This document shows positions 30,541 through 42,451 of a stretch of 64,000 nt of DNA, in pieces. The notes under the pieces were generated by a model that made no database searches, was not told the DNA's origin, and saw nothing but the letters and a program-made list of their open reading frames with translations. The position numbers and the translations under genes were made by a program. This DNA is from Pictodentalium vernedei. Its lineage: Eukaryota > Mollusca > Scaphopoda > Dentaliida > Dentaliidae. The DNA is taken from assembly GCA_031216915.1 (NCBI GenBank), contig CM062293.1, positions 150,730,285 through 150,794,284 on the forward strand, in the 5' to 3' direction. How positions within the stretch are numbered: position 1 is the first letter of the stretch; each line of letters opens with the position of its first letter.

Positions 30541-31420
30541 AGAAAACTGTGTCGATAGATGGTCGGTTGACTTCTTGCCATAATAAAGCTTCAGCCACTC
30601 ACAATAACATCCTCTATTTGTTTTTATCAAATTATTTACAAATTTTAAACTCATTCTCTATGAATGTCCACGACGGCATTATTTACCTCTGTGCATGGTC
30701 ACATCTCAGCTTTTCTAAATGAGTCTTTACTGATTTAAGTTAATAGAGTCTGGATTTGAAGCAAAAAATCCCAAACATGCCGTGCAGAATTGTTTTGTTT
30801 TATCCACTATTTTTAAATAATTTTACCTCAGTTACAGTGACCATTAGTAGTGACCAAGTGAATAAGTATGATGATCTCCCTTGCCGTTGGTCTCAAGTTT
30901 TACTTTTGTTGAGAATGATCTTGGTGTTCTTTGTGTGATTGATACCATTAAAGCTTATGTTCCATCTTGTGAGCAGGTCTCATTTTTTATCAGATTTGTC
31001 AGATATGTTTGGTTTCCTAAAAATATCATTTTCAGGAATCCACCAGAATCCATGATATATATTTTGTCAGGGAAAATAGAAACATTGGGCCAGCCATGGT
31101 TGAACGTTTACTCCCATAATTCCTGTTCTATTTTTATTATGACTTGTTGGCATAAAAGGTACAGCATGTGAGGAGTGGTACTCATGGAGTGGAGTTTTCA
31201 CCTGAACAAAAACTTATTGTCCAAGAAAAAAGCATAAAAAGGAAATGGAAACTTTCAGCCAATGGGCCTCTGGGTTGAACTCTGAGATCCATTGGTTAAA
31301 ACATTACTTATCCATCTTATGTATTATGCCTTGAATTGGCAATTATTATCTGAGTGGAAACTTAACTCAGTGAGTGATTTAGTGGTAATCCAGTCCCATA
31401 TACAATATAGTAAAGTTGCA
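30541..31420. other. non-coding, nothing recognised
   Basis: No supported exon or repeat. The 96-codon frame at 30881-31171 has no family motif. Confidence 0.35.
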
Positions 31421-31662
31421 GTGGATTGGTCACTTTCCAAAGGTGAGCATATTTCCATGGATGCAGTCATTTTAGATTCCAAACACTAATTATAGGAATA
31501 ATTATTAAAAATTTGAGTAATAAAGCACCAGGTAGAACCTGCTGCTTCATTAATTAAAATTTTGCTGATGTTAATTTTTATTACCTTGTAAAAAGCATGC
31601 ATGGAAATCACTGTCCACATGTGAATTATGACCAGTCCATGGCAACTGAACTGTATGTGATA
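31421..31662. repeat. palindromic MITE, family G
   Basis: Outer arms GTTGCAGTGGATTGGTCACT and GACCAGTCCATGGCAACTG; centre AAAGCACCAGGTAGAACCTG. An older copy than those at 8.8 and 32.4 kb. Confidence 0.75.
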
Positions 31663-32385
31663 TGAGATTTTGTTCAGTGCTGTGACTCACACTGTGAGGC
31701 TCTTGGTTGTACCTGGCATTATTCATTGTTGCAGTTTTAAAATTATTTTTATACAAACTCCATGGTTGTAATTTTTATTGTAATGAGAATCAGTTAATTG
31801 ATGTTGTTAAATCACCCACTTTAAGTTTCAGAACAAATGTTAAGAACAAAGTACTTGAGGTATATTTTTTAATTTAATTCATGTCTTAATTAAATTGATA
31901 TGTCTGCAAACTTTTCATAAAAATGTGTTCTACTACATTTATCTATGATTTAGTCTGAATTCACTTTAGTGTTTTTGGATTGGTTGTATCGAAACAATCA
32001 CTTTTTATCTGATGGAATCTTCTTTATTGAGAAAATGTTGAACACTTGTTTTCCTTTGGTTTACTGTAACAGGGCCTTTTTTCATTCAGCAAAAAAAAAA
32101 GAAAGCGAGGCCACAAAGTTGCGAAGGCTATCCCACCAATCTTCCTCTGCCATTGGGCCAATGAGAGCCATTAAAAAGTTGTATAACTTGCTCACCAATC
32201 CCAGTAAAATAATTAGGCTTCAAACATTTAGAAAAATTTACTAGAATCTACATCCAATAACCAATGCAGAGATGGAGAGGGGGAAACCTTCTAAAATTGT
32301 ATAAACATAAATGATTGGCCCAACTTCACTTTGGTGTTGTAGTCATGATATAGCCTGAAGGTGACATTAAACACCAATCCATACA
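31663..32385. other. non-coding, nothing firm; possible decayed SINE-tail piece
   Basis: Near 32240-32375 the strings ACCAATGCAGAGATGG, ATAAACATAAATGATTGG and GTGACATTAAACACCAATC recall repeat 'T' in diverged form. Otherwise plain AT-rich sequence. Confidence 0.35.
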
Positions 32386-32632
32386 GAACAGTTGTCGTGG
32401 ACTGGTCGTAATCCACATGTTTGCAGTGATGTCCATGCATGTGTTTGCCAGATAATAAAAATCAGCAGCAAAAGTTTTTTTAACGAAGCACCAGGTATAA
32501 CCCGGTGCCTCATTAATTAATTTTTTGATGATTATTTCCATAGTTAGTGTTTGGAATCTAATAATATTGCATCTTTTGAAATATTGCCCACTCATGGAAG
32601 TGACCAGTCCACGACGGTTGACCTTTAGGGTG
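32386..32632. repeat. palindromic MITE, family G, well preserved
   Basis: CAGTTGTCGTGGACTGGTCG and GACCAGTCCACGACGGTTG arms; AACGAAGCACCAGGTATAAC / CCGGTGCCTCATT hairpin. 247 bases. Confidence 0.82.
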
Positions 32633-32785
32633 AAGCTCACACTTGGTTCATTGAAAATTCAAAATATTCTTAATATTACTTAACTCCTGAATATCCTTTC
32701 TGAATCTTTCATGGGAGTGAACTTTAGCGAAATCACATCATGAAATATTCTTTGTATATATATAATAATGAATATGAGGGCATGT

Positions 32786-33028
32786 TTAACCCTTTACCCA
32801 ACGCAGACGATAACAAAATTTATTATTTTAAATATTTTTTTAAATTTTTCAAAAAATTTCAACAAAACCATATCATGTGACCCCTCGGAACGAGCTCGAT
32901 GAGCTCGTTCCAACGAGGGGTCGCATGATATGGTTTTGTTGAAATTTTTTGAAGAATAATATTTTTCCAACTGCTGAATTTGCATATTATGCGGGCGGAT
33001 GCGGGCGATTTGTTGGGTAAAGGGTTAA
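32786..33028. repeat. family A subtype 2 MITE, complete
   Basis: TTAACCCTTTACCCAACGCA and TTGTTGGGTAAAGGGTTAA tips. Near-perfect palindrome about AACGAGCTCGATGAGCTCGT, with AAAACCATATCATGTGACCC / GGGTCGCATGATATGGTTTT arms. Flanked by TTAA on both sides. Confidence 0.92.
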
Positions 33029-33324
33029 ACAGATATACTATTATCACAATGTATTTAAAAAAAAAACATTTGTGGTTGAGAGCAATGATCAAGATCTGTC
33101 TATTGTGAAAATTCATCGCATATTCATGACATATCTGTTTAATTACACTAGTATCATTAGCATAAGCTTGACATTTTTCAACCCCACTTTCCATCAATTG
33201 TTTACAATATCATGAATTAAGTTGGCTTCATTTGGATGAATTCAGCTGAATTATCGTATATGAATGTGTTATTCTGAGTTACAACTCATTTTAATGTATT
33301 ATTTATTCTGAATTACAAATCATT

Positions 33325-33571
33325 TTAACCCTTTCCCTAATGAATCGACTGCATGTGCTCTTGTAATTTACAAATCAAGCTTTTGAAAAAAAAATTATTT
33401 AAAAAGAGATTCAACAAAACCAAGTCCTGTGTCTCCTCATCAGAATGAGCTCACTGAGCTTGTTCCAGTGAGGGCTCACATGATGTGGTTTTGTTGAAAA
33501 TTTTGGAAAAATTTGAAAAAAATAGTTAAAATAACAAAATGTGGCATCGTGTGTGGTGGGTAAAGGGTTAC
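33325..33571. repeat. family A subtype 2 MITE
   Basis: Same structure as the copy at 32786, about 300 bases away in the same orientation; more diverged, with right flank TTAC. Confidence 0.85.
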
Positions 33572-33869
33572 TGCATTGTTTATTCTAAACAACTCCAAAG
33601 GGGAACCAACTATGTATATTGTATCTAGACTACAACATACAAGTCTTACATTTGAAAAAATGTGAAGTGCAAATTCATTATCTGACCCTCTGTAGGATAA
33701 TACAGGCCTCAACAATTCAGGCAAATGATCGTTCTGTTCCCTTAGAGGTTACGTAAACAAAAATTGAGGTGAAGAGACTATCGGTTAACCAGAAGCATCT
33801 ATCGGTTAACCAATTTTTTTTACGATCAGCATATTAGATGCCTGAACAGAAAGTAGTACACATACAAAT

Positions 33870-34055
33870 ATTACATTTGTGCTTATTATTCAGGTGTAAG
33901 CATAGTCCAAACATGGCCTGAAAGTCTGTAATATAATTTTTTGATTTGGTACGTCCTTGAAAGGACATACCAAACCAAAAAATTATATTACAGATTTTCA
34001 GGCCATGTTTGGACTACTGTAAGCATAATTAGAAACATGTTGTTACAGTTTATCA
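33870..34055. repeat. fold-back repeat with ~90-base arms
   Basis: GTCCAAACATGGCCTGAAAG through AATATAATTTTTTGATTTGG faces its inverse across CGTCCTTGAAAGGACAT. The inner ~65 bases are nearly perfect; the outer GTAAGCAT part is weaker. No diagnostic flank. Confidence 0.82.
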
Positions 34056-34109
34056 AAATTGAAATGCACTGCAGCCTGATGTATGATGGGGCCACAGCCA
34101 AATCAATTC

Positions 34110-34280
34110 TGGACCTATTCACCACTATATGCAGTGCTGCCAATAGAAGATGCACACCTCTTGTATGCAATGCTGCCAACAGAAGAGGCACAACTCTGTA
34201 TTTCTAGTGATTGTGTATTTCTGTTTCGTTGATATTTTTATTGTCTGAAGTCATCACATGTTGCCAACAGAAGGGGCATA
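34110..34280. repeat. three short direct repeats 'GCTGCCAACAGAAG'
   Basis: GCTGCCAATAGAAGATGCAC, GCTGCCAACAGAAGAGGCAC and GTTGCCAACAGAAGGGGCAT follow each other within 150 bases. Possibly a decayed minisatellite. Confidence 0.5.
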
Positions 34281-34400
34281 ACTGTACATATACCTCCCAA
34301 ACCTTCCCACCAGCGCAGGCCTACGACTTTCAGGATATGAAATGAAACAAATTTACTTAACCTTCAGAATACGTTAATGAACAACTAAATGGGTAACTTG

Positions 34401-34649
34401 TTAACCCTTTACCCAATGCAGATGATATCAAAAGTTATTATTTTAAATATAATTTTTAAAAAATTTTCAAAAAATTTTAACAAAACCATATCATTTGACC
34501 CCGCATTGGAACAAGCTCAATGAGCTCGTTCCAATGAGGGGTCACATGATATGATTTTGTTGAAATATTTTGAAAAATTTAATTTTTTCAACTGCTTAAT
34601 TTGCATATTACGCAGGCTGATGCGGGCGATTCATTAGGTAAAGGGTTAA
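34401..34649. repeat. family A subtype 2 MITE, complete
   Basis: TTAACCCTTTACCCAATGCA...TCATTAGGTAAAGGGTTAA, TTAA flanks intact. Third subtype 2 copy within 1.9 kb. Confidence 0.92.
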
Positions 34650-34699
34650 TAGTTTAATAAAAATATGGAATTGTCAAGGCCTGATGATACTGTATACTA

Positions 34700-35970
34700 T
34701 AAGGCAAGCAGAAAACAATATTGGGTGTGGTGTTGAAACAGAATAAAAACAGGGGAGGAAATGATATCAGGTAAGGCATTAAGAGAAAATGCAAAAGAAG
34801 ACAAAGAGAAAATATCAGGTGAGATAGTAAGAGAGTACAATATAATACAAGGCAAAGTAAAAAACAATATCAGGTAAGGCATTGTGAAAATAATATCAGG
34901 TAAGGCATTGTGAAAACAATATCAGGAGAGGCATTGTGAAAACAATATCAGGTGAGGCATTGTGAAAACAAAATCGGGTAAGGCATTGAGAAAACAATAT
35001 TAGGTAAGGCATTGTGAAAACAATATCAGGCAGGTGAGGCATTGTGATAACAATATCAGTTGAGGCATTGAGAAAACAATATCAGATACGGCATTGTGAA
35101 AACAATATCAGGTAGGTGGGGCAGAGTGAAAACAATATCAGTTGAGGCATTGAGAAAACAATATAAGGTGAGGCATTATGAAGAAAATATTAGGTGAGAC
35201 ATTGTGAAAACAATATCTGGTGAGACCTTGTGAAAACAATATCAGGTGAGTGAGGCATTGTGAAAACAATATCAGGTGAGACATTGTAAAAACAGTTTCA
35301 ATTGAGGCATTGTGAAAACAATATCAAACAGGTGAGGCATTGTGAAAACCATATCAGTTGAGGCATTGAGAAAACAATATCAGGTAAGGCATTGTGAAAA
35401 TAAGATCAGGCAGGTGAGGCGTTTTGAAAACAATATCAGGTGAGATATAAAGAGAAAACTATCATAAAAAGCATCAAAAGGGTACAATATCATACAAGGC
35501 AAAGGAAAACGTAAAGAGAGAACATAAAGTCAATGAGAAAACAATATTGGGTGAGGCATTAACCCTTTACCCAACATAATGGCCAAAACCGCCCAGTGCT
35601 ATTTACAAAAATCGCCATTCAATTTTCATTATTTTTTGTCTCAAAAACATAGCTTATGACCCCCTCATTGGAACGAGCCCGATGAGCTCGTTCCAATGAG
35701 GGGTCATAAGCTATGTTTTTGAGACAAAAAATGAAAATGTTTAGTTATTCAATAATTTTGTTTGCAGGTGTCCTCTGATTTTTGTGTTAGGTAAAGGGTT
35801 AAGAGAAACCATATACAAGTCAAAGTGGAAACAATATCTGGTAATGCACTCAGAGAGAAGGGTTTCAGATGAGACCTGAGAGTAAATAGTATCAGGAAGG
35901 TGAGGAGCAAACAATATCAGATGAATACTGAGAGAAAACAAAATACAAGGAGGAGAAAATAGTATCAGAT
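34700..35970. repeat. 26-base minisatellite, interrupted by a MITE
   Basis: About 30 or more variants of AATATCAGGTGAGGCATTGT plus GAAAAC, period 26, with 30-base variants. Most regular between 34860 and 35450, degenerate at both margins. A family A MITE sits in it at 35559-35802, and the array continues to about 35970. No spacer structure, so not CRISPR. Confidence 0.92.
35559..35802. repeat. family A subtype 1 MITE inside the minisatellite
   Basis: GGCATTAACCCTTTACCCAA on the left and GGTAAAGGGTTAAGAGAAAC on the right. The uninterrupted unit at 34771-34790 reads GTAAGGCATTAAGAGAAAAT, so the empty site has one TTAA and the filled site two. Near-perfect palindrome, young by its arm match. 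Confidence 0.93.
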
Positions 35971-36770
35971 GAGACTTTGATCTTCAGTGGATGTGCCACC
36001 TTATACTGTGTTATATGAGTTTTGCATAACACTGTCTCGCTCATATAAAGGCTATGTAACATATTTATTATACCAGTAGTCTGTTAGGACCTGAAGGTTT
36101 CAAATAAAAGTTGAAATGTATCACAAACAGCTTCCCGGTGGATTTTGTTTTAACAACACTAAAATCAAATGACAATTTTGATAAATGAACTTCTACATTA
36201 TGTGACTAAATGATACCTTATATGAACTAGAATAACACATTCATGTAAAGTAATTATACTGAATATACATTCTCTACCTTGTAAACCTATAAGGAGCAAG
36301 TATTTAAGTCTACTGAGAACAATTATTGCAAAAATCATTGGCATTCTAGGCAATAAAAATGATTTATTGACAGCAGTGTATCAAGATGCCTAACTTATAC
36401 TTACTGGCTGTGCAACACAGCAGGATACTTTAATCTGTCTCCAGTGGAATATTGCCTCACATAAAAGTTATATTTAAAAACCAGAAGCCACAAGTCGTGT
36501 TTACTCACCATCAATGTTGTACCGCAAGTGCTCTGATACTGAAGTTTTGGTAATAATGAGCAGAAGAAGTTGTAACCTGAGTAGTTGTTTCTAGTCAAGT
36601 GTCATCTGTGAATAGGCAGAAGACACTTGACTAGGAACATATACTATATCACTGGTCATAATTGTGAGAGATAACATCTTTTGGGTGAAATATTAACTCA
36701 AATTTATATATTAAAAATTGAAAGTGGGAGTTTTTTCTTTGGAAAACAAAATGGTAGAGCAGATCAAACA
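35971..36770. other. non-coding; one small hairpin
   Basis: The only structure is a hairpin TTTCTAGTCAAGTGTCATCT / AGACACTTGACTAGGAA at about 36588-36637. Confidence 0.4.
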
Positions 36771-37009
36771 TTAACCCTTTGAACCCTAGTGGCCATTTTT
36801 CTGGCCAGGAACATGATATGTCGTTACGTCATTAAATAGGATGGCTGTTCAGTAAATGTGTGGGGTAGACCAATCAGTATTTTCAACGTGCAGCCTGGGG
36901 GCTGCACGTTGAAAATATTGATTGATCTACGCCAAATAATGAATATGGACTCTTCTTATTGCTGTCATTGAACTGGCATGGAAGATACCACTAGAGTTCA
37001 AAGGGTTAA
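36771..37009. repeat. TTAA-flanked MITE, family D
   Basis: Tips TTAACCCTTTGAACCCTAGT and CACTAGAGTTCAAAGGGTTA plus A; centre hairpin TTTTCAACGTGCAGCCTGGG / GGCTGCACGTTGAAAAT; TTAA on both sides. The only copy in the window. Confidence 0.85.
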
Positions 37010-37244
37010 TACAGTGTAGGATTTTCATCTATATTTTTAACATGGAATCAAGATGCCACACTGATGACAACACAGTCAGTAGATGCATTGAGAGGTGAAA
37101 GAGGTATGAAAATTTTGAGTGGGCAGGTATTGTTGAATGATTTATTGTTGGTGCAGTATGGAATGATACAGAGTCATAGGACACATATCTGGTGAGCCAT
37201 CTGCCAAACTGAAATAGGTTTGCTATGACTCTTTATCATTGAAT

Positions 37245-37604
37245 GGAGGTATGATGGTTGAGTGGTTATGGCATTCGACTTCAAACCAAAAGGTACACTC
37301 CTCAATCCCTACCAGGGAGGGGTAACTGCATTGTGTCCTTGGACAAGGCCCTAATCACCCATGTGGGAGCATGGTAGCATTGCGTGCTAATGCTTGCTGC
37401 ACATTGATGCTGCACTTGTCTTCAATCATTGCTAACTCTGCTTGTGCAGAGTTGGTATGTTGGGTAGTCTGAATGTTGCTTGCCACTTCTGAATGGTGCT
37501 CTTCAGTTACTCCAGCTTCCTCCACCTATAAAACTGTCTGACACAAAGTGATCCTGCCTGTTGAAAGTGTCATTAAACCCCAATCAAAATAAAATTGAAA
37601 AAAA
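37245..37604 (+). mobile_element. tRNA-derived SINE, diverged
   Basis: tRNA-like head (GATGGTTGAGTGGTTATGGC), body ACTGCATTGTGTCCTTGGAC, CATGTGGGAGCATGG and AGTTACTCCAGCTTCCTCCA, tail CATTAAACCCCAATCAAAAT. Flanking ATCATTGAAT / ATTATTGAAT is a likely target duplication with one mismatch. Confidence 0.82.
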
Positions 37605-39283
37605 TTATTGAATACCACGTCAATAACAAGCCATACATAGAGGGTCTCCAATGTGTCCACAGTGAAAAGTAAAATATTCAAAAGGAGTTTAGTAAATTAG
37701 ATTGGGGCCGAGCATTTGGTGAAGTCCTGACCTAATTTACTATAAACTAGGGGACAATTTGATTCTATTCATCACTTTATCCAAATCCTGATAAAAGTTA
37801 CCTGATTGGATTGAGAAACAAACAATGCCTCCAATAAGGCCTTGAATTACATTGTTGAAAACAAAGCACGATCATTCCAAATTTTTTCCCCAATGATGTA
37901 TATGTCGTGATGCTATCAGTGATAGAATTTTATTGGAAACTTTTTTTTTAGATTCTGAGCATACAAAAACCGATGACAGGATGTCAGGATTCAAGTTTCA
38001 TGCAAGAAAACAACTGTTTATACTATGATTACCTATTCTACTATATATAAAAAGCCTATGACGTAAATTTTAGCTTTACACACCAACCGTGGTGAACACG
38101 CCAACAATGGGTTTTCAATAGTTAAAATTTACACCTACAGTGGAACTTCATCCAGGTTGACCATTGGTGACCTCACCTTGAATGCACGCTTGTCTAAATT
38201 TATCACTCGTCGCCTCGTGAAGAGTTAAATAAAACTGGCAATTATTTATTACGTTTTTAAATAAGTTTACCTCATAAGATACCAAAAATTAACAAACATG
38301 TAGTCTCATGTTAATAATGCATCCCTAACTCAAAATAGTATGTTCTTATGTTATTAAAATGAAAAATGCCCCGTAATTTGCACGTTTTGTTTTCTATTTC
38401 GTTTACAGCTATAAAATTGCCATAGGAAGTACCACCTTCCGCCGGTGCTCATGTAAATAAAAACCATTTCGCATGTGTGAATATTGATTTATACATTTAA
38501 ACTCTTATTAATCTGGCGATCATGGTATAAATAAAACATACCCAAAGTAGCTTGGTCTACCACATGTTCACCACTCGTCGTGAAGTGGTGTTAACTGCGT
38601 GCCAAAGGCTTGTGGTATATTCTTTTTGTATCCCCTGAGGCAAATTCTGGAATGTTATTGACTGGTCATAAATTAATACTTTTAAAGTATGAGTTTAATT
38701 TTCAAAAAAGGGGGCAAATTGTGGGAAAAAAACTAATTATGTATATGGCTGATCTATTAAAAGTAAACAAAAAATCATCTCTGAAATTCAAAACTTTTTG
38801 CAAATCATGTTTGTTCAGTTCACATTTGTTGATGATGTTAGCTCATTATGGGAAACAGTTCAAGCAAATGACTCAGATTTTTTCATTCATACTGGTATAA
38901 AAATTGCCAGATCACCGTGTGACTGTTCTAAGCAAATATTAAGAAACTTAATTGTGAGAAGCTACTAGTGAAGTAAATTCACTATTATTACCACTTTAGT
39001 AGGTGTTCTCTAGTATATTAACATAGCATAGTAGGGCAGTAAAACTCTGTACTTCATGGCATCTTACAAACAGAAGAAGGCGGTGGCTGTTAATGAATAC
39101 CATATTAACAGTCCTCCCCCACTTCTGGTCGTGGTAATAATAGCAATAACATGATTTTGTCTAGCATCTCGGTTTATTAACGTCAGTGAGAAATGAATAA
39201 CAGTCCTCTGGCTTATTAACGATCTTCAACTTCGTCTAGAGCCATAGTAAGCACTTGGGTGGTTATTCATTGCCCTTGGACCA
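37605..39283. other. non-coding, nothing recognised
   Basis: AT-rich. CATTAACAG-type inverted fragments near 39.08-39.20 kb (TGAATACCATATTAACAGTC) are weak. A 96-codon frame at 38610-38900 has no motif. Confidence 0.35.
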
Positions 39284-39535
39284 TTAACCCTTTACCTAAC
39301 ATGAAAAGCAGACGACACTTGCAAACAAAATTCTTGAATAGCTAATTTTTTTCATTTTTTGTCTCAAAAACATAGGTTATGACTCCTCATTGGAACGAGC
39401 TCGTCGAGCTCATTCCATTAAGGTTTCATAACCTATGTTTTTGAGACAAAAAATGAAAAAAATAATGAAAATTAATTGGTGATATTTGTGAATAGCGCTG
39501 GCCGGTTTTGGCTGTTACGTTGGGTAAAGGGTTAA
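39284..39535. repeat. family A subtype 1 MITE, complete
   Basis: TTAACCCTTTACCTAACATG and ACGTTGGGTAAAGGGTTAA tips with CATAGGTTATGACTCCTC / AAGGTTTCATAACCTATG arms; TTAA both sides. Confidence 0.92.
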
Positions 39536-39894
39536 TAAACTGTAACACCCTCCAAAGTCATGTTATTATAAAATTTAAGTCAAAAGGGCGGTGAAGTAGT
39601 GTCTCATCATTGTCATATTTTCAACAAAGGGAAACAAAGGTCAAGGTTGTTAAAAAGTAAAATTTAATTCATTTCTGTTTATTTTAATGTAGACTTTATA
39701 TTTTATACTGTTTGTTGATTTTATAATGTATATTTTATAAGTAAGATAATTTGTATATTTGTTATATTCAATTGCTCAAGATATGAAATAGTCTGAATAG
39801 GAGATGTCAGAAAATAACTGTTTGTGTCATATTTTTTCATTTAAATCATCTCAAGCTTCCCAAAAGAAATGAAATTAATTATCCCTCACCAAAG

Positions 39895-40150
39895 CTATGT
39901 TTGTGGGGTATATAGAAATGGGTTCCATCCATCTATCCATTTGTTTGTCCGTCCGACCATTACAACTTTGGACCTTCATATCTCAGTCAGTGGATGTTAG
40001 ATTTAAATGATCTTTGGTATGCTAAGATCACCATGGGGGAAAGGATATTTCCAAGTAACATGTTTTGTCCATTTTTTTCTAGAGTTATGGGCCTTTTCCC
40101 ATTTTGTTTTCAACTTAGAATTCCCTTTTTTTAGTAAACCACCTTGGCGG
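39895..40150 (+). repeat. dispersed repeat with 'GAGTTATGGGCC' motif
   Basis: CATCTATCCATTTGTTTGTC, TTTGGACCTTCATATCTCAG, TTTTCTAGAGTTATGGGCCT, then CAACTTAGAATTCCC. A second relative at 62.74-63.17 kb has the same blocks in the same order. Confidence 0.55.
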
Positions 40151-40241
40151 GGATACTGGTGGTGTTGCACCTTGTTTGTTTTTGGAATGCAGGAGAAAAA
40201 ACTCTCAAAGCCAGTGATGGAGAAGAAAATGTTACTAATGC

Positions 40242-40488
40242 TTAACTGGTAGAGTGCTGGAAGCCCATATTTGGGCTGTATTCTGAAGTGCAGGTACCCC
40301 AGCTTAAATGCTCCATATTGTTTGGATATGTTTTATATTTCTGAAGTGAAATTATTTAATCTGTCTGAATTTGCCTTGTTACAATTTATGGGAGAGTTCC
40401 CAAAGGCGCTCTCGCATAAATTGTTACAAGACAAAGACATATGAACAAACTTTCATGACCAAAAATAATTTAGAACTCTACCAGTTAA
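40242..40488. repeat. TTAA-flanked MITE, family B, complete
   Basis: TTAACTGGTAGAGTGCTGGA...AACTCTACCAGTTAA with hairpin TGGGAGAGTTCCCAAAGGCG; 247 bases. Confidence 0.88.
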
Positions 40489-41058
40489 TTTCTGTCAACT
40501 CAAGGCGAGTAAAAATTCCTGTACCTAAATTTATAAGTTATGAGATTTATGAGAAGTTGAGTTGGCAGATACATTGTCATATGAGGTGAAGTGAGAAGAA
40601 TATTTGGCAAGGCTTTAGCTGAGCCTAATATTGTTCTCACTGAGCCTCATGTGATACCACATCCACCAACTAAATGTTCTGTCACATATTTATTATGCCA
40701 GCCTTTTTTTCCTGAAATTTCATCATCTGTTGTGTTTGTAAACCATTTCATTTTTCCGTTTAATTTTTCTGTTGGCATTTATTTGTTTCCAAAAGTAGAT
40801 GAGTAGTGATACAATACAAGGGGAGTAATCCAGCATTTCATCGATCACCAAGAAAATTATTGATTTATTGCTTATGACATTTGTGGGCGGATATTAGGAT
40901 ATGCTTTTAAGGGAGCTAAAATTGCCACTGTATCCAGCTGCATCTACTCCAGGGAAGTGATTTTGGAAAATGTTAAATGTTTGTTATTTTCATGTCGTAT
41001 TCAGCAGATGATTGATTAGCTTTTCTGTCAGTAGGTGTTATAACACGATGTACACTGT
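40489..41058. other. non-coding, nothing recognised
   Basis: No supported feature between the family B MITE and the hAT-3 element. Confidence 0.35.
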
Positions 41059-41186
41059 CAGGGATGCACAAATTGGAAATTTAAGATAACTGCACAAAGG
41101 TTATGCAAAAAAAAGAATTGCATAACCCTTCTGAGCCAAGTTAACCCTACCCCATTGCACTCTCTTCTGTCAGGTTTTTTTTTTTT

Positions 41187-41431
41187 TTAAACTGGAAGAT
41201 TACTTTGTTATTTTTGATCATCAAAATTTGCTCACTTATCTTTGACTTTTTACAATTTATGGGAATGTGCCTTGAGGCACTTTTAATTGTGACCAGACAA
41301 ATGCACACAGACTTAATAATTTCACTTTGAAGATAATATGAAGCACATCCACAGAATATGAAGCCTTTTAAATTGGCATCTGCAGTTGAGAATAAAGACC
41401 AAATATGAGCTTTCTGCACTTTACCAGTTAA
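41187..41431. repeat. family B MITE, diverged
   Basis: TTAAACTGGAAGATTACTTT on the left, CAATTTATGGGAATGTGCCT in the centre, CTGCACTTTACCAGTTAA on the right. The right TTAA is the left TTAA of the next element. Confidence 0.72.
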
Positions 41432-41586
41432 CCCTTTACCCAATGTAATGGCCAAAACCGGCCAGCGCTATTCTCAAAAATCGCCAATTAATCATTATTT
41501 TTTTCATTTTTTGTCTCAAAAACATAGGTTATGACCCCTCGTTGGAATGAGCTCCATGAGCTCATTCATGTTAGGTAAAGGGTTAA
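41428..41586. repeat. family A subtype 1 MITE, right arm mostly deleted
   Basis: Full left arm from TTAACCCTTTACCCAATGTA to GGAATGAGCTCCATGAGCTC, then directly ATGTTAGGTAAAGGGTTAA. TTAA both sides. Confidence 0.85.
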
Positions 41587-42451
41587 TGAATACAAAAATA
41601 TGTTAGCCCAAACTACTGATAAATAAAAAATATTAAACAACAAAAAATGCTCAAGAAGACAAATATAGCAAGAGAACAATCAACAGTCTGAAAGGGTTTT
41701 TAATAAATGAAACTCTTATTTGAACCAGGTGATTTTAGAGGACTAAGAAATGGTTATCTTACAAAATTTTGGTTAACCTTTACAGGAACTTGCAGGGTTT
41801 TCCAGTTTGTGCATCCCTGTCAATTACACTGCACCCCAGGCCTTCATGTATTTTGAGCTCAGGTAGGCATAGCCAAGAAGTTTAAATAATGATCAGAACA
41901 AAGCAGTTCAAGATAACAATATCGCTGTTTTTATTTTACTAGTGGTCTCTATAATTCTTTGCCTAACCTCGGGCCTACATGTTCTAAGGCTGATATGAAA
42001 AATCAACAGTGTGATATATCTTAGAATAGATACATACTCCTATATTTTTGGATACCATGAAAAAGTATATTTTAGTTGCAAATAAGATACGTCATAAGTG
42101 CATGAACGCAACAGCTTCCCCGAGAAATGAAGCGCCGTGTTACAATTTAATTCCAAACACTGTCATACTACAGTAACATTTTCTTTGATACAATTATTTT
42201 TCCAATGTAGAACTGAGAATTTAACCATGCAACTATATCTTCTTTGACAAAATACACTGAACTTTCTGATTTGGGAACCTGGGAAGTGAAGAAGTGCTTG
42301 AATACTGTGTCCAATAAGCTCTGTTTTGCTGGTAAAATACCAGTAAGACCCCATCACAATGCTTGGGGTGGAAGGCCACTAAAATGGGCAACATGCGTAT
42401 AAACAACTGACTAAACATTTGCATTTACCCATTGTGCAGAAACATGTGGCC

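Larger units (their letters stand above)
41059..41819. repeat. hAT-like element, family hAT-3, non-coding, with two nested MITEs
   Basis: Tips CAGGGATGCACAAATTGGAA and TTCCAGTTTGTGCATCCCTG, then a second matching block inside (CTGCACAAAGGTTATGC / GGTTAACCTTTACAGG). CAGGG tips are typical of hAT. No clean 8-base duplication. The centre is occupied by family B (41187-41431) and family A (41428-41586) elements. Confidence 0.72.

Noticed and set aside
34700-35970. Regular short repeats that could be mistaken for a CRISPR array
   Set aside because: The 26-base units are directly contiguous with no unique spacers, and the genome is eukaryotic; this is a minisatellite.
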